From positions 930,001-994,000 of the forward strand of contig NW_026063246.1 in the NCBI RefSeq assembly GCF_024362695.1: 64,000 nucleotides of DNA, given 5' to 3'. Below, one piece after another: positions 11,121-21,075 of this stretch. The position numbers were made by a program, and so were the translations under genes. This stretch comes from Pectinophora gossypiella. Its lineage: Eukaryota; Arthropoda; Insecta; Lepidoptera; Gelechiidae. Numbering within the stretch: the stretch's first letter is position 1; each line of letters opens with the position of its first letter. The notes beneath the pieces were generated by a model. The model had not been told where the DNA came from. It made no database searches and saw nothing but the letters and a program-made list of their open reading frames with translations.

Positions 11121-12145
11121 TATACTAGCTTTTGCCCGCGACTTCGTCCGCGTAGCGTGTTATAAAAGAGAGATCTTTGTGTGTGTGGGAGTGCATGTCA
11201 AATTTCAAGCATCTAACTTATGCAGTATAGATTTTTTCATACAACATTTTTTCCCCGCTAACTCCCATTTTTCAAAACGCAGCCATAACTAAACTTAGGT
11301 ATGCATGCATGCTAGATTAAAAACATCTACTCCTATCTTACGCGGTTTAGATTTTTTCATACAAATGTTTTTTCCCGCTAACTCCCATTCCCGTGGGAAT
11401 TTTGCAATATCCTGTTGCAACTAAGCTTTAAGTTTACTAAGGTACCTGCATGTCAAATTTCAAACGTCTAACTTGAGTGGTTTAGATTTTTCATACAAAA
11501 GGATTTTCCCGTTCCCGTAGGAATTTCGGGAATTCCTTTCTTAGTGCACCTCTACGGTACCTAAGGTACCTGCATGTTAAAGTTCAAACGTCTAACTTGA
11601 GTGGTTTAGATTTTTCATCCAAAAGTTATTTTCCCGCTAATTCCCGTTCCCGTAGGAATTTCGGGAATTCCTTTCTTAGTGCACCTCTACGGTACCTAAG
11701 CTACGTCTCTTCCAAATTTCAAGTGCCTACGTTTAGCCGTTTAGGCTGTGCGTTGATATGTCAGTCAGTCAGTTTCTCCTTTTATATATTTAGATATTTC
11801 CGTCATACATGATTTCTATGTAACTTTAACCATTAAGGCTGCTCACGCGACGGAAGCTTAAAAAATGGTATAACTTCTCCCGTTTTCCCAAAATTTCCCT
11901 TCACTACTCTGCTCCTATTGATTGTAGCGTGATGAAAAGTATACTATAACCTGCCCAGGAGTATGAAGAATATTTGTACCAAGTTTCATTAAAATCCGTC
12001 CAGTAGTTTTTGTTTCTATAAGGAACATACAGACAGACAGACAGACAAAAATTTTACTGATTGCATTTTTGGCATCAGTATCGATCACTAAATATATTTA
12101 ATGTACAGAATTGACCTCTCTACAGATTTATTATAAGTATAGATA
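11121..12145 (+). repeat. Common lepidopteran dispersed repeat (CTAGCTTTTGCCCGCG type)
   Basis: Starts ACTAGCTTTTGCCCGCGACT and contains about four diverged units of 115-130 bp, each with TTTAGATTTTTTCATAC and CCCGCTAACTCCC. It ends with a run of ACAGACAGACAGACAG and a TTATAAGTATAGAT tail. Repeats of this design are very abundant in moths and butterflies. I do not know the driving element and see no coding region. Its inverted counterpart is split by the second BEL element (51388-51507 and 57139-58022). Confidence 0.6.
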
Positions 12146-12159
12146 ATGTGTAGGTAAGA

Positions 12160-12850
12160 TCTCGCAAAACAATAAGTGTGATTCATCCTACCACATAATA
12201 TTAAGTCCCTTATTAAATATTATACAGTTGCTTTCTGTTTAAAGTTACCTCTATAACACTCATCTGAGAACATGCACCAATCACCCACGAACTCATTCCT
12301 GAAATCCGCATTGAAATCAGACAATACGTTTTAATTTTAATAATATTGCAATATAAACGTTTCACACTAATATAGCAGCGCCTCCTAGTGAGTTAATATC
12401 ATAAGACTTAGACCATGCACCATTCAACTACGAACCCATTGCTGAAAACCGCATTGAAATTGGACAATTCGTTTTAATATTATTGCAATACTATTTTTCA
12501 CTAATATTGTAGCACCCTCTAGTGAGTTAAAGACGTAATTTTTATTATTTGGGAACATGCAATAAGCTACCACGTACACATTGCCGAAAACAGAATTGTA
12601 ATCGGACATTTCGTTTTGATTATATTGCAACATTGTTTTGCACTAATATTGTGGCGCCCCCTAGTGAGTTACAGCCATGACACCTGTCTAAGAACATGAA
12701 CTCATCAAACACAAACCCGTTATTGAAAACCGCCTCAAAATCGGATCATTAGTTTAAAAGATAGGTGGTAACATTACTTTGCACAAACGCACACACAAAC
12801 ATCTCTCACCCTAAACGCATATACCTGCTCCGTTCCGTCGTGGGTAATAA
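12160..12850 (+). repeat. Diverged tandem units with CCCTAGTGAGTTA box
   Basis: About four units of 130-145 bp share CACTAATATTGTGGCGCCC, CTAGTGAGTTA, GAAAACCGCATTGAAAT and ATTGCAA boxes. The block ends with CCTGCTCCGTTCCGTCGTGG near 12825-12845. The same last unit is repeated at 13646-13857, so the material between is probably an insertion. Confidence 0.6.
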
Positions 12851-12892
12851 TAAATGTAATTAAAATAAAACTAACCATAATTAACAACACTT

Positions 12893-13248
12893 TGCTTTAC
12901 TTAATACATAACATACATAAACTGCCTATATACGTCCCACTGCTGGGCACAGGCCTCCCCTCAATCAACCGGAGGGGGTATGGAGCATACTCCACCACGC
13001 TGCTCCACTGCGGGTTGGTGGAGGTGTTTTTACGGCTAATAGCCGGGACCAACGGCTTAACGTGCCCTCCGAAGCACGGAATCATCTTATTTTTTCGGAC
13101 AATCAGGTGATTCAAGCCTGAAAAGTCCTTACCAAACAAAGGACAGTCTCACAAAGTGATTTCGACAATGTCCCCATCGGGAATCGAACCCGGACCACCA
13201 GATCGTGAGCCTAACGCTCTAACCACTAGACCACGGAGGCTGTTTACT
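12893..13248 (-). mobile_element. tRNA-derived SINE (left copy)
   Basis: Read on the minus strand, the head at about 13165-13240 resembles a tRNA: A-box-like TGGTCTAGTGGTTAGAG and a perfect B box GGTTCGATTCC, with a CAC anticodon-like loop. The body ends in the lepidopteran signature CAGTGGGACGTATATAGG and a TATGTTATG-type tail. Because the tRNA-like part is fused to the SINE body, this is not a tRNA gene. The frames at 12892-13139 are incidental. The same SINE sits at the equivalent place in the inverted copy (50083-50427). Confidence 0.85.
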
Positions 13249-13645
13249 TAATACTACCTGATTATTGAGTGATGGGTTCAACTTTATGAATTAAATGAGG
13301 ATTAATTGGATGAATTTGATTCACTTGACCACACAATCCACGTGCCACTTATAGTCGATCTTGATTTTTCTTTAATCTTCGCCAATCACTTCGTATTAAT
13401 TTATCTACAATTTATTGATTGTGATCTTCTCTGAAATCTGGCTCGAAGGACCATGAATATGCCTGATATGCCTTTTTACTGATTTTTAAGGGATTTAGGT
13501 AGCAATGAAACAGCACCGTGTTCGACGTAATTACGTGTAATCAATGGAACCGAAAAAAAAAAACGCCTGTCAATTAACTAATAAAAACTATTGCAAATAA
13601 ATTGCTATTATAAATTGAAGAGGCGTTTCGAATAATATTTATTCT
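13249..13645. other. Non-coding part of the duplicated block
   Basis: No gene. It is duplicated, inverted, at 49690-50082. It contains a short A run (13553-13563) and is bounded by copies of the tandem unit described at 12160. Confidence 0.4.
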
Positions 13646-13857
13646 AAACACTAATATTGTGGCGCCCCCTAGTGAGTTACAGACATGACACCTGTCTAAT
13701 AACATGAACTCATCAAACACAAACCCGTTATTGAAAACCGCATCAAAATCGGATTATTAGTTTAGAAGATAATTAATAACATTTCTTTGCACAAACGCAC
13801 ACACAAACATCTCTCACCCTAAACGCATATACCTGCTCCGTTCCGTCGTGGGTAAAA
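13646..13857 (+). repeat. Repeat of the terminal tandem unit; left-arm inner edge
   Basis: Near-identical to 12640-12846, from AATATTGTGGCGCC to CCGTCGTGGG. It ends where similarity to the inverted arm starting at 49476 also ends, so it marks the inner boundary of the inverted duplication. Confidence 0.6.
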
Positions 13858-14394
13858 AACAACCATTAATACCTATTATAGTAAGCTTAGAGATGAGCCA
13901 ATTTTCCAACGTATCCGAAAAGCGACAGAGTCAGTGATAAAAATGTATGTGATTGACATAAGGTTACATGTCAATCTCTCAAATCACTGTCACTGTCGTT
14001 TTACGTACTTAATCGTTGCAACTTGGCTAAAACCCCATAAAAGCCAGTTGGTTTGCATAAGAGATAACTCTAGAAAAAACTACATTAAGCAAATCAAAAA
14101 TATATCTGTGGTTGTTATGATAAGAGGAAAATGACAGAATAATTATACCACAAATACACAGGCACTGACTATTTCAGAGAAACTTTACCACGCGCCGCTT
14201 CCAGGTTAGTAGGTAAATAACTATATCAATCTAGAATACAAATACTGAAAGGATATTTCGGCATACAAAACAGGGAACGTTTTCAGCTGCTTAGCTTTCC
14301 GGCCAAGTCGTAAATCAGAAATGGTACTAATATTCATTTTAAAAGTACTATTTCCTAATTACCGACATACATAAGTAGTCAAAGTGACACCCAT
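13858..14394. other. Intergenic stretch
   Basis: No convincing coding frame (the 66-codon frame at 13934 has no recognisable motif) and no repeat I recognise. Confidence 0.35.
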
Positions 14395-14640
14395 ATCGTA
14401 GCCGAGCGGCGAGATCACTAGGACATTGCAGTCTGGTTACCGGATGGCCCAAAAGTAAGATGATCTGTGCGTCGGAGAGCACGTTAGGCAGTCGGTTGCG
14501 GCTTAATTAAGTATGCAGGTATGTCGTCGTTACATGAGGCATATCAAGGACCTATGGCGGCTCAGTAGTAACCCTGATACTAGGGTTGATGAGGTCAGTC
14601 AATTATTGTCTCAACCCACACGAGAGAAGAAGAAGTTTAC
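14395..14640 (+). mobile_element. Lepidopteran SINE, second family
   Basis: Contains the recognisable series AGATGATCTGTGCGTCGGA, GAGCACGTTAGGCAGTCGGT, TATGGCGGCTCAGTA, ACTAGGGTTGATGAGG and the tail AACCCACACGAGAGAAGAAG, which is a very frequent SINE body in moths and butterflies. The head near 14395-14440 is diverged. No coding content. Confidence 0.75.
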
Positions 14641-14979
14641 TCGACTTTAGTAGGATACGGATAGGTACATACGAACCTTCAAGAGAATGTGTCTCATGTT
14701 GACTACGACGAGAAGATATCCCATAGTTTCTTGAAATATTTTTGCTTTTCTGGTCATTCTTCCACTGGGTTGTATTGGATTGGGTTGCAGTATTAATGGA
14801 ATCTGTTAATTGTAACATAATGGTTCAAATACATTGTTTGTAGGTAGGTACATAATAGACGTTAAGCAATAAAAATGACCCATTACCAAATCACCCTAAT
14901 AATTAGACACAAACCTAGATATTTTATCGTTATTTAGGTATTAAATAGAAGGTTAGTACCAATGCGTTAATAATAAAAT
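14641..14979. other. Spacer before the gypsy element
   Basis: No gene. Its last four bases, AAAT (14976-14979), are the left copy of the gypsy target duplication. Confidence 0.4.
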
Positions 14980-15332
14980 TTTAGTCTATTTGGGTTCAGT
15001 AGTTAAAGTCCGATCTGTGAGACACTATTTATTAATTAATAAAATTCGCGCACACGCATCCGATATATAAAAAACAATACCACAGAGAGAGAGATAGAGC
15101 ACAGACAAAATATATGGCCGCGCACAGCGCATAGACAAAAGATAATTGTTAAGGTTCTGGTGAAACAAACCATAAAGTAGAGCAAATGTTATCTAAGAGT
15201 TTACACACACTGACATGACATAATTATAAAATAAAGGATATGCGCGGCGGAAATAACTACTGGCGGAAACGACAGGGCAGGGTGCCTCTGGTCGCCCTGA
15301 GGGGACGGTCCAAAGGGGTGTCACTCACTATA
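14980..15332 (-). repeat. Gypsy 3' LTR
   Basis: 353 bp; pairs with 20046-20398. The Gag-Pol frame runs about 75 bp into this LTR before its stop at 15257. Confidence 0.9.
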
Positions 15333-18300
15333 TTCCCCCCCCCCCCCAGTTCATGAGTACGTCCCCGTTCATGGACTGGCACGTCCCGAGGTGATGAAGG
15401 GTCACTCTGCACATCCCCACTAACGACCGTAACAACAGGATCTAAAATGTGATCTAAAGGCTCTACAGGTTGACGCTGAGGGCGACCGCGATTGCGTTTA
15501 GGATTTAAAGGGCGTGGCGGCGTACTATCGTCGCGTCCTAAATACCGTGTCAGCTGTTTAGCATGGTACTTTCCAAAATTCTTGCCTGGATCGTCGAGCG
15601 GAGCAATAAGGTAAGTTGTAGGGCTCACCTTACTAGTCACTATGTACGGACCATCTCTCCGAGGAATAAACTTCGAGCTTACGGTCTTAGCCGCATTGCT
15701 GAGCAGGTGAGTGTTGAGCAGCACACGATCTCCAACCTTGAACTCCTCTCCGACTCGACGTGACCGATCAGCATAGTCCTTTCTCTTGTCCTGTTGAGAT
15801 TCCACCCTGTCACGTATTGAAGACAATGAATTAATAAAATCCTTAAGATAAGGCGTAATTTGTGGAATAAAATTTCCTTTTTCTAGTATCGCTCTTGGAT
15901 CTGTACTAACTTCCAGTGGAAAACGTAACTCTCTAGCGAATACTAGGTAAGCAGGTGTCACTCCTGTAGTTTGGCATCTAGACGAATTCATCGCAAATCT
16001 TACTGATGCGAGATGACGGGGCCACGAGCAGTGATCGGTACCAACCAACTGAGATAACTGTACCTTCAAATCCCTGTTTTTTCTTTCAGCTGGGTTTGCC
16101 TCAGGGTGAAACAGTGGCAATAACTCCTGCTTTATGTCTAGCACCATCATAACCTGTTTCATTACACCAGAAATAAACTGTACTCCATTGTCAGAGATTA
16201 TACGACGTGGAAGGCCGAATCGTAGAAAATACTCCTCGATTAGTACATGAGCACAAGCCTCCGCTGTAGCGTCGCGTAAAGCATATAATTCTACCCACCT
16301 CGTAGCTGTATCCTCAACTAGAAGTATCCATCGCTGCCCCTCATCACCAGGCGGCAGCAGACCGAAGAGGTCGATGGCCAAAACTTCGTTTCGTTGGTTC
16401 AGCACGGGCGTCTGTAGTAAGCCAGGTGGTTTCTCATTACTTGCCTTATAACGTTGACATGTCGTACATGTTTTGATATATTCAATAATGGCGCGTCTCA
16501 TGCCAGGGAAATAAAACCGTTGAGCAATCCGTTGATACGTTCTTTCAATGCCAGGATGGCCGGCGAGAGGGGTGTCGTGACACTCCTTCAGTACTTCTTC
16601 ACGAAGATCTACCGGTACCACCAGTTGCGGTTCTTCGCTGTCCGAGTCTGCATTATAACGGTACAGCACTCCCTGCTCCATAAGATAGCCGCGTCCTGTC
16701 CAGCGGCGCACATTAATATCATCATTACTTTCTAGGTCTTCTATAATCTTTTTCAAATCCAGGTCAGCCAGCTGTCCACGTCGCAACTCCGAAGGACTCC
16801 GCGTAGGCAAGTCGATGATGACGGAGCAAATGCCACAGGTAGCAGATGTGTCCTCGTCGCAGTTCGGGCGACTGAGAGTGTCGGCGACGACGTTAACTTT
16901 TCCAGGAGTATACTCGATGCGCAGGTCGAAGGCTTGAAGTCTAAGCGCCCATCGGACAAGACGGCCGGACGGCGACTTTAACGTCAGCAGCCATTTCAGC
17001 GGCTGGTGGTCGGTGCCCACGATGACGGGATGACCTTCAATGTACCCGCGGAATCGCTTCACAGCCCAGACGACAGCTAAGGCTTCTTTTTCCGTGGTGG
17101 AATAATTTCGTTCTGCAGGCGTGAGGAGCCGGCTCGCATACTCAATAGGCCTCTCATTCTTATCCTCGCCTTGCAGCAGGACGGCGCCGAGCGCGTAGTT
17201 ACTCGCGTCTGTTCGCAGAATGAAGGGCTTCGAGTAGTCTGCTTGAACCAAGATCGGCGCGGAGGTAAGCTTCCTTTTCAGCTCCTCGAAAGCACGTTGC
17301 TGCTCCTCTGTCCACTGCCATGGGTGATTCTTTCTGGTTAGCCTAGTCAGGGGCTCTGCAATTTGGGAAAAACCAGATATGAATTTCCTAAACCACGAAC
17401 ATGTCTGCAGAAATGTTTTAAGATGTTTCAATGAAGTGGGCTTCTTCATTTCTATAACAGCCTGTATCTTTTCAGAGTCAGGCGAGATTCCTTGCGAAGT
17501 AATTATATGCCCAAGGTACTTGACTGAATCCCGAGCAAACACACATTTCTCCCGATTAGCACGTAGCCCGAAGAAACGAAGACGCTCGAATACGGCACGT
17601 AAGTCTTCGATGTGCTTCTGGTAATTCTCTGATATAATACATATATCATCAAGATAACATAAAATTGTTATGTCTTTCAAAGTTGAGCAGGAACGCAGCC
17701 TATCTATCAGTCTTTGGAATGTTGCCGGTGCTGTTTTCAATCCGAATGGCATGCATTTAAAGCGGAATGTCCCAAAAGGCGTTGTAAAGGCTGTTTTGTC
17801 TTTGTCGACCACGGGCACTTGCCAATAACCAGATCTTAAATCCAGTGTGCTCATAACACAGCCACTCTTCGTTCCCTGTAACAGCTCTTCGATAACAGGC
17901 ATTGGATAGGCGTCAGATTTAGTAATGACGTTTAACTTACGGTAGTCTACGCAGAATCTGAAAGTTCCATTGCTCTTTGGTACAAGCAGTGCAGGTGCTG
18001 ACCATGCCGACTCACATTCCTCGATCACATCCTCAGCCAGCATCCTCTCCAACTCCTGCTCCATGATCTTCTTTCGGGCAGGTGTGAGGTGATAAGGCGG
18101 CACTGCGATCGGCGGGTGGTCTCCAGTATCAATCCGATGCTCAGCAAACTGCGTTGGAGGACCAGTCTCCTTAAAAATATCCGCAAAATCAGCAAGCAGT
18201 TGGGAAAGCACATCATGCTTAACTGCACACTCACTCATATTATGTTTGTTAGTATCGCTGACGGCGGGTTCAAAACAAATTGCAAACTTTTTATTTTTGT

Positions 18301-19798
18301 TAGTACTAAAGCACCATATAGATTTAGCAAAGTCAAACATAAGACCGGCGTTTGTCAAAAAGTCGATACCTAATAACGTTTCGTTATGGCGCGAGTCGGG
18401 TAAAATCATGAATTCAGTATGTATGACTTTATGTGAAAGCTTCACATTAACCTCGGCTATCAACACTTCCATTACCCGGGTATTCCCATCAGCTAATTTA
18501 ATTGTACGCGTGGTAGGATGTAGAGAATGACCCTTCGACTGGAGAAGCGAATACAGCGAATGCCCCGCCACACAACCCTTTGCACCAGTATCCACTAAAG
18601 CCGTGCCTTTTTCACCCAAAACTTCAATATTTAACAAGGGCCGACGTGCAATCTTATTAGTACCTACAGAATAAAACATATTTTCACCATGACTAATATT
18701 AGCATTAGTGTCATTAGCATTGCACTCTGAATCACTTTTTACTTTTAACTTTAACTTTTGACAGTCCACTTTAAGGTGACCACTCTTTTTGCAATAAAAA
18801 CAAAATATACGTTTTGTACCTTGTTCACCGTTGATGGTACCTGACCCTGACGACAGCAACGGGGGCGGTTGGGAAGTGCCCACGACAGCGCTCAGCGCCG
18901 GCGGAGCAGGCGCTGCCGCGCCCATCTGCGTAGAAGCTGGCGGCGGCGCAGGCTGACGGCCGCGAACCGGAAGAGTAGTCGACGAAACAGCCGGCTTGGT
19001 GCGGGGCGGCGCCGAGCCAGGGGTTGGCTGCGCGCGCCCCTGCGTCTGCTGCACCGGACCTGGCTCTTGAAGGGCGTCTTCTATAGTCCTTGCCTTCTGA
19101 AGTAGCTCGTCGAATGAAGTGATGCAATCTCGATCTACTCTCTTCTTTATTCTACGGTCCAGCAATCCAAACGTCATATCAATTTGTACTCGTTCTGGTA
19201 GGTCTCCGTCTGGTAGTTTTGCAAATAGAGCTCGTACCTTGGCCACAAAGCGATCCGTATTTTCATTGCCTTGACAAAGCGCAAATATAGCCGTATAAAT
19301 TCTGTGAGGAGGGCGCCTCTCTCCGAATGCTGATCGCAAGCGCTGGATAGCGTCCTTCCATGATGACGTATCGCTTTTAACGCCCTGCCACCATTCAGCT
19401 GCGTCATGTGATAGCAGCATAGACAGACCACGTAGAGCATTTCGTTCAGAAATGTTTAAGCAATCTTTATAAGTCTCGATGGCATCAATGAAGTTTTCTA
19501 GCGACTCATCATCCTTGCCACTATACCTGGCGGTACATCTTGTAAAATTGCCACAATTTTCCGCGGCGACAGGCACTGTAGTGGCAGCTCCAGTTGGCGT
19601 GGAGGTCCTCATTTCTCTAATAAGCTGTTGACAGAATTCAGCTTGCGTGTGTTGCAATGTTGTTAGAAGGTGATTGAGCGCGTCCTGCGTCATGGTTATA
19701 TGCTGCTCTCCATCGGATGGTGTCGGTGACAAATTTTCACGGACCTCGTCAACGTCGGGCGCGCTGGTCGAAACGCGTTTTTGTTTCCGCGGCGCCAT
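15257..19798 (-). CDS. Gypsy Gag-Pol polyprotein
   Basis: About 1513 residues from the ATG at 19798 (MAPRKQKRV). A longer frame upstream begins only with TTG, and the ATG has a purine at -3 and G at +4. Order seen: capsid-like Gag (residues about 80-230), proline-rich linker, one zinc knuckle CFYCKKSGHLKVDC (about 330), aspartic protease LVDTGA (about 400), reverse transcriptase with YLDD (about 713), RNase H (LRTDAS, TDHQPL), integrase HHCC zinc domain (about 1075-1115) and catalytic D-D-35-E (about 1141, 1201, 1237), then a GPY module. Gag and Pol are fused in one frame with no frameshift or stop between them. The last 25 residues or so come from the 3' LTR. No broken motif is visible. Confidence 0.93.
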   Translation of the reverse strand: MAPRKQKRVSTSAPDVDEVRENLSPTPSDGEQHITMTQDALNHLLTTLQHTQAEFCQQLIREMRTSTPTGAATTVPVAAENCGNFTRCTARYSGKDDESLENFIDAIETYKDCLNISERNALRGLSMLLSHDAAEWWQGVKSDTSSWKDAIQRLRSAFGERRPPHRIYTAIFALCQGNENTDRFVAKVRALFAKLPDGDLPERVQIDMTFGLLDRRIKKRVDRDCITSFDELLQKARTIEDALQEPGPVQQTQGRAQPTPGSAPPRTKPAVSSTTLPVRGRQPAPPPASTQMGAAAPAPPALSAVVGTSQPPPLLSSGSGTINGEQGTKRIFCFYCKKSGHLKVDCQKLKLKVKSDSECNANDTNANISHGENMFYSVGTNKIARRPLLNIEVLGEKGTALVDTGAKGCVAGHSLYSLLQSKGHSLHPTTRTIKLADGNTRVMEVLIAEVNVKLSHKVIHTEFMILPDSRHNETLLGIDFLTNAGLMFDFAKSIWCFSTNKNKKFAICFEPAVSDTNKHNMSECAVKHDVLSQLLADFADIFKETGPPTQFAEHRIDTGDHPPIAVPPYHLTPARKKIMEQELERMLAEDVIEECESAWSAPALLVPKSNGTFRFCVDYRKLNVITKSDAYPMPVIEELLQGTKSGCVMSTLDLRSGYWQVPVVDKDKTAFTTPFGTFRFKCMPFGLKTAPATFQRLIDRLRSCSTLKDITILCYLDDICIISENYQKHIEDLRAVFERLRFFGLRANREKCVFARDSVKYLGHIITSQGISPDSEKIQAVIEMKKPTSLKHLKTFLQTCSWFRKFISGFSQIAEPLTRLTRKNHPWQWTEEQQRAFEELKRKLTSAPILVQADYSKPFILRTDASNYALGAVLLQGEDKNERPIEYASRLLTPAERNYSTTEKEALAVVWAVKRFRGYIEGHPVIVGTDHQPLKWLLTLKSPSGRLVRWALRLQAFDLRIEYTPGKVNVVADTLSRPNCDEDTSATCGICSVIIDLPTRSPSELRRGQLADLDLKKIIEDLESNDDINVRRWTGRGYLMEQGVLYRYNADSDSEEPQLVVPVDLREEVLKECHDTPLAGHPGIERTYQRIAQRFYFPGMRRAIIEYIKTCTTCQRYKASNEKPPGLLQTPVLNQRNEVLAIDLFGLLPPGDEGQRWILLVEDTATRWVELYALRDATAEACAHVLIEEYFLRFGLPRRIISDNGVQFISGVMKQVMMVLDIKQELLPLFHPEANPAERKNRDLKVQLSQLVGTDHCSWPRHLASVRFAMNSSRCQTTGVTPAYLVFARELRFPLEVSTDPRAILEKGNFIPQITPYLKDFINSLSSIRDRVESQQDKRKDYADRSRRVGEEFKVGDRVLLNTHLLSNAAKTVSSKFIPRRDGPYIVTSKVSPTTYLIAPLDDPGKNFGKYHAKQLTRYLGRDDSTPPRPLNPKRNRGRPQRQPVEPLDHILDPVVTVVSGDVQSDPSSPRDVPVHERGRTHELGGGGNIVSDTPLDRPLRATRGTLPCRFRQ
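15333..15347 (-). promoter_or_regulatory. Gypsy polypurine tract
   Basis: On the minus strand 13 G followed by AA abuts the 3' LTR, the expected plus-strand primer. The Gag-Pol frame runs straight through it. Confidence 0.75.
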
Positions 19799-20032
19799 GT
19801 GCTCGACAAAAAAATATGATAATGTCCGTGTGAGAAACAAAAATTGTCACGTAAAATTACGCACCAAGCACGAAAAATATAATAATCTACACAGATTGTT
19901 CCAGATTGTCCGTGATGTCGAGAAAACTATGAAATTACAAAACACAGAACGTGTACGGTTATGTCCGCTATGCACAAAAAGATACACAACACGATTATTC
20001 CGCGAAACTTCACAGCACAAACATCACAAATA

Positions 20033-20045
20033 CGTTGGGCGCCAC
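20033..20045 (-). promoter_or_regulatory. Gypsy primer-binding site (tRNA-Lys type)
   Basis: Directly inside the 5' LTR, the minus strand reads (G)TGGCGCCCAACGT, matching the lysine tRNA primer site used by several gypsy elements and retroviruses over 13 bases, then diverging. Confidence 0.75.
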
Positions 20046-20398
20046 TTTAGTCTATTTGGGTTCAGTAGTTAAAGTCCGATCTGTGAGACACTATTTATTA
20101 ATTAATAAAATTCGCGCACACGCATCCGATATATAAAAAACAATACCACAGAGAGAGAGATAGAGCACAGACAAAATATATGGCCGCGCACAGCGCATAG
20201 AAAAAAGATAATTTTTAAGGTTCTGGTGAAACAAACCATAAAGTAGACCAAATGTTATCTAAGAGTTTACACACACTGACATGACATAATTATAAAATAA
20301 AGGATATGCGCGGCGGAAATAACTACTGGCGGAAACGACAGGGCAGGGTGCCTCTGGTCGCCCTGAGGGGACGGTCCAAAGGGGTGTCACTCACTATA
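20046..20398 (-). repeat. Gypsy 5' LTR
   Basis: 353 bp; differs from the other LTR at three bases, two near the AGATAATTGTTAAGG stretch and one in AAAGTAGAGCAAATG. Confidence 0.9.
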
Positions 20399-20597
20399 AA
20401 ATGCATATCAAACTCAAGCGAACAAACAAATAACAAAATCAAGGGTGTTTTTGCAAAAGTTAACTTATATACCTAGGTAGATAATTCACAACCAAGCCGA
20501 AATACTACAGTTGATCACGTAACAGTTTTTTGTTAAAATATCTTTATTTTATTTATATACCAGGTGCTATGCCAGGTGATAGCGAATGTATAAAAAC
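20399..20597. other. Spacer between gypsy and BEL elements
   Basis: Only about 200 bp, starting with the right-hand AAAT gypsy duplication and ending with AAAAC (20593-20597), the left-hand BEL duplication. Confidence 0.5.
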
Positions 20598-20759
20598 TGT
20601 TTAAGACATAAATAGACCTATATTTTTTATTCATGGCAACACTTTCTCTTCCTTCAAACCTTAATTGTAACAGTGTGCTTCTCTAAATAAAAATTCAATT
20701 AAAAATACAAATCCGTTTAATTTAAAACAAACACAGTGACAAAATTAGTGTCATTAACA
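20598..20759 (+). repeat. BEL-1 5' LTR
   Basis: 162 bp, TG...CA ends, identical by eye to 26605-26766. Confidence 0.92.
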
Positions 20760-20760
20760 T

Positions 20761-20772
20761 TGGTGCCGAAAC
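20761..20772 (+). promoter_or_regulatory. BEL-1 primer-binding site
   Basis: TGGTGCCGAAAC begins one base after the 5' LTR, as expected for a tRNA primer site. I cannot assign the tRNA without a search. Confidence 0.6.
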
Positions 20773-21075
20773 GTTCAGTTATTTCTCCCGAAGATTGAGT
20801 ATATTTTGTGCAAAAGTGAATTAAATATAGTTGTGGTCGGCTTTGGATCGTCGCCATTTTTTCTTCTTTTACATGACAGCGCGTGCAGCATGTTCTCGTT
20901 GCGCGCTGCAAGTTGGCGGTGCAAACGAGTGTTGAATACACCACCACCTTCGATTATCGATTAATAAATTACAACGATGTGCATCGAAAACACACTCATC
21001 TATTGTCAAGTTTGACTTTGACAGTTCGAAGAAAAATAAACAATAAGCCGCCTATCGTGTTTATTAGAAATTTTC

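Larger units (their letters stand above)
14980..20398 (-). mobile_element. Full-length Ty3/gypsy LTR retrotransposon
   Basis: A 5419-bp element with 353-bp LTRs (14980-15332 and 20046-20398) that I read as differing at three positions, flanked by AAAT on both sides. Orientation is minus: the primer-binding site TGGCGCCCAACGT follows the right-hand LTR, and a 13-G polypurine tract precedes the left-hand LTR. One uninterrupted Gag-Pol frame fills the interior and there is no envelope gene. The ends are TATAG...CTAAA in element orientation, not TG...CA. Low LTR divergence and an open frame indicate a recent insertion that may still be capable of movement. Confidence 0.93.

Noticed and set aside
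12892..13139. Frames on both strands over the SINE, and a tRNA-like sequence with CAC anticodon
   Set aside because: The tRNA-like head is fused to a SINE body with the lepidopteran tail and is repeated at 50083, so it is neither a tRNA gene nor a protein gene.
13934..14134. 66-codon frame
   Set aside because: No recognisable motif, repeat support or start context.
19799..19840. Longer start for the gypsy polyprotein
   Set aside because: The codon at 19840 is TTG; the first ATG is at 19798 with good context.
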